Part shown: positions 24,575 to 32,232 of the stretch, piece by piece
Position numbering within the stretch: the first letter of the stretch is position 1
Layout of the letters: every line of letters begins with the position of its first letter
Source: DAXETY01 sp051155755
Lineage (GTDB): Bacteria > Desulfobacterota > Desulfobacteria > Desulfobacterales > SG8-13
Reading direction: 5' to 3'
DNA: 41,919 nucleotides
Assembly (NCBI GenBank): GCA_051155755.1
Contig: DAXETY010000038.1
Location: 1-41,919 of the forward strand
The notes under the pieces: model-generated
What the model saw: only the letters and a program-made list of their open reading frames with translations
Database searches by the model: none
What the model was told of the DNA's origin: nothing
Position numbers and translations under genes: made by a program

Positions 24575-25756
24575 TCAGGCCACCAGCGCCAGAGTTTGAC
24601 GGGCAATGATTTCTTCTTCGTTGGTCGGGATGACCCAAGCCGCGATTCGGCTTGCGGTCGTGCTGATTCTCGGCCCTTGCGCCGCGTTGGCTTCCGGGTC
24701 GAGTTCCAGGCCGAGCCACTGCGCCTGGCGGCACACGGCCGCTCGGATGGTTTCCGAGTGCTCGCCGATACCGGCGGTGAACACGACGGCGTCCAAACCG
24801 CCCAGGGCGGCGGCCATGGAGCCGAGTTCGCGTCCGATTCGGTAGACGAACAACTCGATCGCGAATTTGGCAGCCAGCTCGGAACTCTCCTCCAGCTCGC
24901 GCATGTCGCTCGACACCCCGGAAACTCCCAGCAGGCCGGACTGCTTGTAGAGCAACGCCTCGACGGCGGCCGTATCCATCTTCAGTTCCTGCATCAGGTA
25001 CAGGATGACACCCGGGTCCAGGGAACCGCAGCGCGTCCCCATGGGCAGGCCTTCGAGGGCCGTGAATCCCATGGTCGTCGCCACGCTGCGGCATCCGCTC
25101 AAGGCGCACATGCTGGCGCCGTTGCCGAGGTGCAGAACCACCGTTTTGCCGGCGGCGGCCCGCGGGTCGTATTGCGCCAGCATCGAGGCGATGTATTCAT
25201 AGGAAAGACCGTGGAAGCCGTAGCGCCGGACGCCGCGTCCGGTAATCTGCGGCGGCAGTGCGAAGGCCTGCGCCAGCGGCGCCACCGTGCTGTGAAATGC
25301 GGTGTCGAAACACGCAACCTGCGGCAGTTCGGGCTGACGCTCGGCGATAAGGCGGATCGGCAGCAGGTTGTGGGGCTGGTGCAGCGGGGCGAGCGGAATA
25401 AATTCGGCCAGCCTGGATCGGACCGCCTCGTCGATGCGCACGGGTGCATCGAAGCGCTCGCCGCCGTGTACCACCCGGTGTCCGACGGCCCGCAACCGGG
25501 TATAGCCGCCCTCGCGGTTCAGCCAGTCAAACAGGAACTCGAGTGCGCCGGCGTGCTTCGGCGCGGCATCCTCGCCCCAGCGATGCTCGCCCACGGTCCG
25601 GCCGTCGGCGTCCCGGGCACGAAAGCGGGCGCTGCCGTAAAGTTCTTCGAGCTTGCCGTTGAGCTTGACCGCCAGCGCGCCACCGCCGGTGACGATGAAC
25701 TCGGTAAATTTCAGGCTCGACGAGCCGCCGTTGAGAACCAGGATGGCGTCGCTCAT
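24575..25756 (-). CDS. ackA: acetate/propionate kinase
   Basis: Transfers phosphate from acetyl- or propionyl-phosphate to ADP, the ATP-yielding step of the pathway. The start at 25756 overlaps the stop of the phosphotransacylase gene by four bases (ATGA) and has a GAGGTGA site. The frame is open much further upstream, but that part only shadows the preceding gene. Of 393 residues, LVLNGGSSSLKF (6-17), GHRVVHGGERF, CFDTAFHST, YGFHGLSYEYI, HLGNGASMCA and the late FTAGIGEHSETIR are all family signatures. E. coli TdcD is a propionate kinase of the same family, so propionate is a likely second product. Confidence 0.96.
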   Translation of the reverse strand: MSDAILVLNGGSSSLKFTEFIVTGGGALAVKLNGKLEELYGSARFRARDADGRTVGEHRWGEDAAPKHAGALEFLFDWLNREGGYTRLRAVGHRVVHGGERFDAPVRIDEAVRSRLAEFIPLAPLHQPHNLLPIRLIAERQPELPQVACFDTAFHSTVAPLAQAFALPPQITGRGVRRYGFHGLSYEYIASMLAQYDPRAAAGKTVVLHLGNGASMCALSGCRSVATTMGFTALEGLPMGTRCGSLDPGVILYLMQELKMDTAAVEALLYKQSGLLGVSGVSSDMRELEESSELAAKFAIELFVYRIGRELGSMAAALGGLDAVVFTAGIGEHSETIRAAVCRQAQWLGLELDPEANAAQGPRISTTASRIAAWVIPTNEEEIIARQTLALVA

Positions 25757-26697
25757 GGGGTCACCTCGGCTTCGGTCAGGCTGCGGCGATAGGTTACCAT
25801 CACCGCAACGGCGCATGACGCCAGCCGGCTTTCCATCGAATCGGCCCGGCTGGTGAGCGTGATGGGCACGCGCGCGCCCAGAACGATGCCGGCCGAATCG
25901 GCATCCATCATGAAAGACATGCTCTTGGCCAGCATGTTGCCCGCCTCGAGGTCGGGAACGATCAGGATATCGGCATGGCCGGCCACCGAACTCTGAATGC
26001 CCTTGATGCGCGCGGCCTCGGGGCTGATCGCATTGTCCAGCGCCAGCGGGCCGTCCAGCAGGCCGCCGCGAATCTGGCCGCGGTCGGCCATCTTGCAAAG
26101 CGCCGCCGCCTCGATCGAGGTTTGCAGCTTCGGATTGACCTTCTCGGTGGCGGAGAGAATCGCCACCTTCGGTTGAGAGATGTCCAGCGCATGGGCGAGG
26201 TCGATGGCATTCTGCGTGATGTCCACCTTGTCCTCGAGGGTGGGAAAGATGTTGATCGCGGCGTCGGTGACGATCAGCACATTGGAATGGCTGGGGATGT
26301 CCATGATGAAGCAATGACTCAGCCGGCGTTCGGTGCGCAGCCCGGTGTCGCGTTTGACCACGGCGGCGAGCAGTTCGTCGGAACTCAGTGATCCCTTCAT
26401 GAGCATCGCGGCCCGGCCCTCGCGCACCAGCGCCACCGCCACCGTAGCCGCCGCGTGACTGTAATCGGCGTCGACGATTTCATAGCCGCTGATGTCGATT
26501 CCGGCCGCCTCGGCGGTGGCCGTGATCTTGCTGTGGGGACCGACCAGAATCGGCGTGATGATGCCCGCCTGCGCCGCCGCCGCGGCACCGGCCAGGGAGG
26601 CCTCGTCGCAGGGATGCGCCACCGCCGTGGGCGTGGTCGGCAGGGTCTGGACGGTGTCGATGAGGTTCTTGAACAACATGCGTGGTTGGGTAGCCAT
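25753..26697 (-). CDS. phosphate acetyl/butyryltransferase (Pta/Ptb type)
   Basis: Converts acyl-CoA and phosphate to acyl-phosphate, linking PFL to acetate kinase. I use the ATG at 26697 (314 residues) behind AAGGAG; an open extension to 26748 lacks support. The protein has only the catalytic PTA_PTB domain, with MLMKGSLSSDELLAAVV (about 123-139), SHCFIMDIP and the late DILIVPDLEAGNMLAKSM motif. It lacks the regulatory N-terminal domain of E. coli Pta. This short type accepts acetyl-, propionyl- or butyryl-CoA depending on the enzyme; the partner genes favour acetyl/propionyl. It is coupled to ackA by a four-base overlap. Confidence 0.9.
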   Translation of the reverse strand: MATQPRMLFKNLIDTVQTLPTTPTAVAHPCDEASLAGAAAAAQAGIITPILVGPHSKITATAEAAGIDISGYEIVDADYSHAAATVAVALVREGRAAMLMKGSLSSDELLAAVVKRDTGLRTERRLSHCFIMDIPSHSNVLIVTDAAINIFPTLEDKVDITQNAIDLAHALDISQPKVAILSATEKVNPKLQTSIEAAALCKMADRGQIRGGLLDGPLALDNAISPEAARIKGIQSSVAGHADILIVPDLEAGNMLAKSMSFMMDADSAGIVLGARVPITLTSRADSMESRLASCAVAVMVTYRRSLTEAEVTP

Positions 26698-26788
26698 GAA
26701 AAAAGTTCTCCTTGCGCCGGATCCCAGCGGTCTCATGAAAGGGGCCAAAGCGATTCTTTCAACGCCGGACCGACGGGTTTGTCAAAGG

Positions 26789-29620
26789 TTACGTTTGGGC
26801 GGATCGGCCGCTGTCGCCGAGCGGTTCGATGGCAACCGTGTCGGGCTGCGAACCGGCCGGAGGCACAGCCACTCCAGCTTCCACCGCTGTTACCGCGCGC
26901 TTCAAAAAACGGTTCGAGCGGATGATGAATTTCTCCAATTCCACCACGAGAAAGAACACCAGGCCGCCCGCAAAGAGCATCGGCCAGGCGCGCAGCGGAA
27001 TCGCTTCGGTGCCGAACAGGGCCTGCAATGGCGGGGCGTAGGTGAACAGGAGCTGCAGGATCACCACCGCCAGAATGCCGAGCGGCAGGACCTTGTTGCC
27101 CAGATGCGCCCGGATCGAAAATGAGTTGTCCAGCAGGTAGCGGCTGTTCAACAGGTAGAAGCACTGCCCGATGGTGATCGCATTGACCGCCACCGTCCGG
27201 GTGAGCGCTTCCGAGCCGCCCATACTCCTCATCATGAAAAACTCGTACAGCGTAAAGGCGACCAGCATCATCCCGACGAAGACGATTCGCCAGTATCCGA
27301 AGCCGGTCAAGATCGCGCGGTCCGTCGCCCGCGGCGGCCGCCTCATCACATCGAGCTCGTGTGGCTCGAAGCAGATCGCCAGGCCCAGCGCCACCGAGGT
27401 CACCATGTTGACCCACAGGACCTGCGGGGCTGTGATCGGCAGCGTGAAGCCCAGGAAAATCGCCGCCGCGATCACCATCGCCTGCGCGAAATTGGTCGGA
27501 AACAAAAACAGGATCGCCTTTTCGATGTTGTTGTAAACAGTGCGCCCCTCTCTCACGGCGGCGGTGATGGACGCGAAGTTGTCGTCGGCCAGGATCATCC
27601 CGGCCGCCTCTTTGGTCACCTCGGTGCCCTTGATCCCCATGGCGACGCCGATGTCGGCTTTTTTGAGCGAGGGAGCGTCGTTTACGCCGTCTCCGGTCAT
27701 CGCGACGATCTGCCGGTTGGCCTGGATTGCATTCACCAGGCGCAGCTTGTGCTCGGGGCTCGTACGGGCGAAGACATCCACGTCGCGCACCGCCTCCATC
27801 AGCATGGCTTCGTTCATCTCTTCGATCTGGCTGCCGGTGACCGCGGTCTTGCCGTCGCCGATGCCGAGCATTTTGGCAATCGCTGCAGCGGTGATCCGGT
27901 GGTCGCCGGTGATCATCGTGACCCGGATGCCGCCGCCATGACACTCCTTCACCGCCTCGACGGCCTCTTTGCGCGGGGGGTCGAGCAGGCCGATCAAGCC
28001 GATGAGTACCAGGTTTTTCGGCAGGCCGGCGGGGGTCAGGCTGCCGGCTTCGACACCCGGGTCCTCGAGCCAGGCAAGCCCGAGCACCCGCTCCCCCTGG
28101 CCGGCGAGCTTGTCCGAGATCGTCATGAAATGATCGCGATCCAGCGCCGCGGAACTGCCGTCGGCAAGTTGCTGCCGGTCGCAGTACTGCATGATTATTT
28201 CCGGCGCGCCTTTGACGAACAGCATCTGCTTTCCGTCGGGACCCTTGTGGAGCGTGGCCATGAACTTGTGTTCGGACTCGAAGGGGATGGTGTCGATGCG
28301 TGGATAGGCGGTCCGCTCGGCCTGGCGCTCCATGCCCAGCTTGTTGCCGAAGGGATAGAGGGCACCCTCGGTCGGGTCGCCCTCGACCTTCCAGACCCCT
28401 TCTTGCTGGAACAGCTCTGCATCGTTGCACAGCATCGAGTTGCGGGCCATGAGATCGAGCACCGCATGATTCCGTTCGACCGGTTGGCCGTTTTGCGTCA
28501 CTTCACCTTCTGGGGCGTAGCCGTTGCCGCTGACCTGGTATTCGGTTTCCGCGGTGGCCGCCGAGACCACCATCATCTCCATCAGCGTCAGGGTGCCGGT
28601 CTTGTCCGAACAGATGCGCGAGACCGAACCCAGCGTTTCCACCGCCGGAAGCCGCCGGATGATCGCGTTGCGCTGGGCCATGCGCTGCACGCCGATCGCC
28701 AGGGTGATGGTGATCAGCGCCGGCAGGCCTTCCGGGATCAGCGAGACCGCAATGCCGACCACCGCCTGGAACAGCTCCACGAAATCTTTGCCGACCCACC
28801 ATCGGCCGTAGGCGAACACCCCGGCTCCGACGATGAAGACAACGGCGGTAATCAGGTAGCCGAGCCGCTTGATCTGTCGCAGCAGGGGCGTCTGGAGCGA
28901 GCTGACGCTCGCCAGCAGCTTGTTGATTTTGCCGAGTTCGGTCTGGCTCCCGGTGGCCACCACCACGCCGGTCGCCCGTCCGGACACCACCATGGTGCCC
29001 GAAAACACCATGCTTTCCCGATCCCCGACGGTGGCCTTCTCGGGCACCGGTTCGGAGGTCTTTTCCGCCGGGACCGACTCGCCGGTCAGCGCCGCCTCTT
29101 CGGTGCGCAGGTTCTTTACATCGGCCAGGCGCAGATCCGCCGGCACCTTGTCGCCGGATTCCAGCAGCACCACGTCTCCCGGCACCAGTTCCTCGGCCGG
29201 GATCATGCGGGTCTGTCCGCCGCGGACCGTGCGGGCCTCGGCGGAGAGCATGTTTCGAATCGAGTCGAGCGCCTTTTCGGCCTTGCCCTCCTGGAAAAAG
29301 CCAAGCAGCGCATTCAGGATCACCACGGCCAGGATGATCCACGCATCCAGCCAAACCCCGAGCATCATCTTCGTGAAGCCGGCGCCGAGCAGGACGTAGA
29401 CGAGGATGTTGTTGAGCTGGGAAAGAAAGCGGACGATCGGACCGCGCTTCTTTCCCTCGGGCAGACGGTTCGCCCCGTACTCCTGCAGCCGGCGCTGGGC
29501 TTCCGACGTCTCGATGCCCTGGTCGATGCGGGTGCCAAGCCGTTCGATCACCTCGCCCACGCTCATCGCGTGCCAGGCGGTGCCGTCGGCGGCAACCGGC
29601 GGTTTCACTGTTGCATCCAT
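26789..29620 (-). CDS. P2-type cation-translocating ATPase
   Basis: A 943-residue ion pump, starting at 29620 behind AGGAG (the frame is open 13 codons further). It has the cation_ATPase_N domain, the TGES actuator motif (179-182), PEGLP in membrane helix 4 (296-300), the phosphorylation site DKTGT with Asp339, and the TGDGVNDAPSLKKADIGVAMG hinge. About ten membrane helices and a Pro/Val-rich C-terminal tail follow. Helix 6 reads NMVTSVALGL (738-747), where calcium and sodium pumps have an essential Asp (NxxTD), so the transported ion is uncertain. Similar ATPases occur beside pta-ackA and stress genes in other proteobacteria (inference). It follows the SLC13 gene after 79 bp. Confidence 0.92.
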   Translation of the reverse strand: MDATVKPPVAADGTAWHAMSVGEVIERLGTRIDQGIETSEAQRRLQEYGANRLPEGKKRGPIVRFLSQLNNILVYVLLGAGFTKMMLGVWLDAWIILAVVILNALLGFFQEGKAEKALDSIRNMLSAEARTVRGGQTRMIPAEELVPGDVVLLESGDKVPADLRLADVKNLRTEEAALTGESVPAEKTSEPVPEKATVGDRESMVFSGTMVVSGRATGVVVATGSQTELGKINKLLASVSSLQTPLLRQIKRLGYLITAVVFIVGAGVFAYGRWWVGKDFVELFQAVVGIAVSLIPEGLPALITITLAIGVQRMAQRNAIIRRLPAVETLGSVSRICSDKTGTLTLMEMMVVSAATAETEYQVSGNGYAPEGEVTQNGQPVERNHAVLDLMARNSMLCNDAELFQQEGVWKVEGDPTEGALYPFGNKLGMERQAERTAYPRIDTIPFESEHKFMATLHKGPDGKQMLFVKGAPEIIMQYCDRQQLADGSSAALDRDHFMTISDKLAGQGERVLGLAWLEDPGVEAGSLTPAGLPKNLVLIGLIGLLDPPRKEAVEAVKECHGGGIRVTMITGDHRITAAAIAKMLGIGDGKTAVTGSQIEEMNEAMLMEAVRDVDVFARTSPEHKLRLVNAIQANRQIVAMTGDGVNDAPSLKKADIGVAMGIKGTEVTKEAAGMILADDNFASITAAVREGRTVYNNIEKAILFLFPTNFAQAMVIAAAIFLGFTLPITAPQVLWVNMVTSVALGLAICFEPHELDVMRRPPRATDRAILTGFGYWRIVFVGMMLVAFTLYEFFMMRSMGGSEALTRTVAVNAITIGQCFYLLNSRYLLDNSFSIRAHLGNKVLPLGILAVVILQLLFTYAPPLQALFGTEAIPLRAWPMLFAGGLVFFLVVELEKFIIRSNRFLKRAVTAVEAGVAVPPAGSQPDTVAIEPLGDSGRSAQT

Positions 29621-29699
29621 TTCGAAGCTCCTTTCTCGCTTGCCTTCACAAGAGGGCAAAGGATCGTTGCGGCGGAAAAACCCGGAAGAAACATGATTC

Positions 29700-31511
29700 C
29701 TAAAACTTCCAATAAAGCGGTATGACGACGACCACCACCACCAGCCACCACAGGCCGATCGGCAGGCCGTATTTCCAGTAATCGCTGAACTTGTAGCCGC
29801 CGGGGCCGACCACCATCAGGTTCACGGGGGTCGCCACCGGTGTGAGCAGTGCGCCGTTCGCGGCGACGGTGATGCCGAGGATAAAGGGCATCGGAGAGAC
29901 GCCCATCTCGGTGCCGGTCGCCACCGCGATCGGCAGCATGACCAGTGCCGAGGCGGTGTTGCTCATGACCTGGGTCAGGGCGAAGGTGACCACGAAGAGG
30001 CCCACGAGGATGGCGCGCGGACCGAATTCACCGACAAAGTGAATCAGGTTGTCGGCGATCAATTCGGCCGCGCCGGTCTGTCTCATGGCGGTGGCCAGCG
30101 GTATCATGCCGCCCACCAGGATGCAGGTGTTCCAATCGATGCCCTTGTAGGCCTGGGGCACCGTGAGCACGCGCAGGAGAACCAGGACCACCGCACAGAT
30201 CACCGCCACGAGCGCCGCCGGGAACCAGTTGCCGACCAGCAGGACGATCAGCGCGCCCAGCACGGCGAGCGCTTCCCAGGCGCGGTGCCCGAGCGGTATG
30301 GCCTGCCGGCGCACCACTTCGGGCGAATCGACCACCATCAGCTGGGGGTCGGCAAGGTGCTTGTCGAGGGCTTGCCAGGTCCCCTGCATCAGCAGGTGGT
30401 CGCCGACCTCCAGTCGGGTGGGCGTGGGCCCCAGGTCTTTGCCGCCGCGCTGCACCGCCAGCACCATCAGGTCGCCGTTGCGCGTCGACATGCCGGGAAA
30501 CGCCGTCTGGCCGATCATCTCCGAGCGGGGCGGGATCACCACTTCGGCCAGCCCCGAGCGCTTGTTGAACAGGGTATCGGCGACCGGCCCCGAATCCTCC
30601 GCGGAGGAAAGCGCCAGATGCATGTCGGTGGCAAACCGCGCCAGGGACTCTTTCTCGCCGCGCACCCGGATCAGATCACCTTCGGCAATGGTCGGGCGTT
30701 TCAGCGTCTGGCCGCTTTCGCCTTCCTGGATCGCCACCAGGCTCAAGCCCGGATAATTCTGCAGCTCGACCGCCTCGCGCGGCTGGCCGACATAGGGCGA
30801 AGAGGCCCGCACCCGCAGGGCGTGCAATCCGTCCTCGATCCGGTACTGTTCAACCAGGGTCTGGGCGTGCGCGCTGAAATTCGCGGGCAATGACTCGCCG
30901 TTGCGGTGGGGCAGCAGAAAGCGCTGGGTGAGCAGCATGATGATCACCGATCCGATGAGCATCGGCACGCCGGCCACCGCGAACTCGAAAAATCCGATCC
31001 CGCCGTAGCCGGCGTCTATGGCCGTATTTCTGGCGATCACGTTCAACGGCGCGCCGAGCAGGGTCAGCATGGTCGCACTGTGAGCGGCAAAGCACAATGG
31101 TACGAGCAGCTGCGAGGTCGGCTGGCCGAGGCGGATCGCCACGATGATCACCATCGGCAGCAAGGCCGCCACGGTGCCGTTGACGCTGATGGTCGCGCAG
31201 GCCAGCGCCGCCAACAGCATGAGCAGCAAGAAGGCCTTTTTCGGACTCCCGGCCGATTTTTCCACCAGGACCTGGCCGGCCCAGGTCGTAACCCCGGAAG
31301 CTTCGAGCCCCGCGCCCACTACAAAAAGGCCCGCGATCAGGATGACGGTCGGGTCACCTAGGCCGGCGAGCACGTCCGCACCGGTGAGAATCCCGGTGAA
31401 GAACAGTGCCAGCGACACCCCGACGCCGACGATGACCGCCGGAATCTTGTTCCAGATGAAAAGCGCCAGTGCGCCGATGATGATCGCAAAAACAATGGTT
31501 GACTCACTCAT
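29700..31511 (-). CDS. SLC13/DASS family transporter with RCK_C domains, copy A
   Basis: A 603-residue membrane transporter with two halves of about five to six helices (about 4-205 and 395-603) around a cytoplasmic insert of two TrkA-C/RCK_C domains (about 210-380; VGQPREAVELQNYPGLSLVAI and IGQTAFPGMSTRNGDLMVLAV). Conserved transport motifs are intact: NGTVAALLP (111-119), LGAPLNVIARNT, GGMIPLATAM, VMSNTASALVMLP and ANGALLTPVATPVN (N552). Such proteins carry dicarboxylates, sulfate or similar anions with sodium; the substrate cannot be told. The start at 31511 has AGAGGAG upstream. It is the first clear gene downstream of sigma-54 element E1 and heads the fermentation cluster. Confidence 0.88.
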   Translation of the reverse strand: MSESTIVFAIIIGALALFIWNKIPAVIVGVGVSLALFFTGILTGADVLAGLGDPTVILIAGLFVVGAGLEASGVTTWAGQVLVEKSAGSPKKAFLLLMLLAALACATISVNGTVAALLPMVIIVAIRLGQPTSQLLVPLCFAAHSATMLTLLGAPLNVIARNTAIDAGYGGIGFFEFAVAGVPMLIGSVIIMLLTQRFLLPHRNGESLPANFSAHAQTLVEQYRIEDGLHALRVRASSPYVGQPREAVELQNYPGLSLVAIQEGESGQTLKRPTIAEGDLIRVRGEKESLARFATDMHLALSSAEDSGPVADTLFNKRSGLAEVVIPPRSEMIGQTAFPGMSTRNGDLMVLAVQRGGKDLGPTPTRLEVGDHLLMQGTWQALDKHLADPQLMVVDSPEVVRRQAIPLGHRAWEALAVLGALIVLLVGNWFPAALVAVICAVVLVLLRVLTVPQAYKGIDWNTCILVGGMIPLATAMRQTGAAELIADNLIHFVGEFGPRAILVGLFVVTFALTQVMSNTASALVMLPIAVATGTEMGVSPMPFILGITVAANGALLTPVATPVNLMVVGPGGYKFSDYWKYGLPIGLWWLVVVVVVIPLYWKF

Positions 31512-31648
31512 GGCAATACTCCTCTCAAGTTGGCGCTGAATACGATTCAACTCCGCGGGTCATAACGACTGAAACCTCTTGAGACGGTCGGCGGGATCCT
31601 TATCAGAGTGAAGAATCCCAACCCAACGAAAAGTTCATGGTATAAAGG

Positions 31649-31783
31649 TTAATCGGGCACCGGTTCCGGAATTTGCAGCGGAACGCGGCGACGGCGAAAA
31701 AGCCAAAGGACAAGACACCCGCCCAGCAGCCAACTGCGAAACTGAGTTACACCGGCAACCTGTTGATCATGCCGGAAAAGCAT
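31649..31783 (-). CDS. possible 44-residue membrane peptide in the copy A leader
   Basis: An ORF between the E1 promoter and SLC13 copy A. It would encode a polar start (MLFRHDQQ), one hydrophobic helix (WLLGGCLVLWLF), an RRRR stop-transfer cluster and a Pro-rich tail (PLQIPEPVPD). The start has no convincing ribosome-binding site and the equivalent leader of E2 has nothing similar. It is included only because the long leader (about 345 nt) is otherwise unexplained. Confidence 0.22.
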   Translation of the reverse strand: MLFRHDQQVAGVTQFRSWLLGGCLVLWLFRRRRVPLQIPEPVPD

Positions 31784-31868
31784 AAACGAGAAAGGCCTGA
31801 AAGCCCGGCGTCCGATCCGGAACCAGGCTCTTGCGGCTGATACGGCTTCAGTTTGTGAGCTAAACGAG

Positions 31869-31884
31869 AGCAGGATTTGTGCCA
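31869..31884 (-). promoter_or_regulatory. sigma-54 promoter of element E1
   Basis: Read on the minus strand, TGGCACAAATCCTGCT: a perfect -24 box (TGGCAC), the correct spacing, and a -12 box CTGCT with the invariant GC in place. It would transcribe towards SLC13 copy A, with the start site about 345 nt upstream of that gene. The 17-nt block at 31871-31887 is identical to that in element E2. Confidence 0.72.
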
Positions 31885-31911
31885 AGAGTCCAGACAGGCG
31901 GATTTTTGATA

Positions 31912-31924
31912 TAATATTTTGATA
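31912..31924 (-). promoter_or_regulatory. IHF-type site in element E1
   Basis: On the minus strand TATCAA-AATA-TTA is an exact match to the IHF consensus WATCAANNNNTTR. It lies 41 bp from the start of the 17-nt promoter block, in an AT-rich stretch with three TTGATAT direct repeats (31906, 31919 and 31929). Confidence 0.6.
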
Positions 31925-32000
31925 TAATTTGATATTTTTTTCTCTAAAAGAGACCGTACGAAAGAAAAGGGAATTGACAGTTTTTTGAAATATAATGGAA

Positions 32001-32026
32001 GCGTGATATATCGCGGAAATTCTCAC
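32001..32026 (-). promoter_or_regulatory. upstream activator dyad of element E1
   Basis: A 26-bp block combining two short dyads, one around GATATATC and one around GAAATTC. It matches the block in element E2 at 23 of 26 positions and lies 130 bp from the start of the promoter block, the usual range for a sigma-54 activator. The remainder of the 31512-32232 gap holds only the leader ORF and the terminator-like hairpin. Confidence 0.6.
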
Positions 32027-32134
32027 TTGGTTCAGCCTTAACAATTTATTCAAACAACTAAATTAAGCGATTGTCGAGGTTGCCGCCCCAAAGCAACTGA
32101 CTGTGTATTGTACAGGGTAAACAGATACAAGGAA

Positions 32135-32173
32135 GAAGTCGTTGCGCGATATTGAAATATGCGCAACGGCTTC
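32135..32173 (-). terminator. strong hairpin downstream of SLC13 copy B, probable terminator
   Basis: GAAGTCGTTGCGC and GCGCAACGGCTTC pair (one wobble), and the stem continues with ATAT pairs to a very small loop. It lies 60-98 bases after the copy B stop codon. On the minus strand a moderately T-rich stretch follows. It would close the efflux-copy B operon ahead of element E1. Confidence 0.5.
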
Positions 32174-32232
32174 TGAGACCGTAGATGCGGCAAGATCGGC
32201 AATCCCGCAGGGTTTCTAATTTTCAAAACAGG

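Noticed and set aside
24194..25792. 532-codon plus-strand ORF opposite ackA and the start of pflB
   Set aside because: Antisense to two well-identified enzyme genes, with no ribosome-binding site or domain.
25757..26314. 186-codon N-terminal extension of the acetate kinase frame
   Set aside because: It shadows the phosphotransacylase gene; the acetate kinase family starts at MSDAILVLNGG with its own ribosome-binding site.
27359..29725. 788-codon plus-strand ORF opposite the P-type ATPase gene
   Set aside because: It is an antisense shadow of a GC-rich gene whose product has every P-type ATPase motif; the plus-strand product is His/Gly/Asp-rich and has no recognisable domain.
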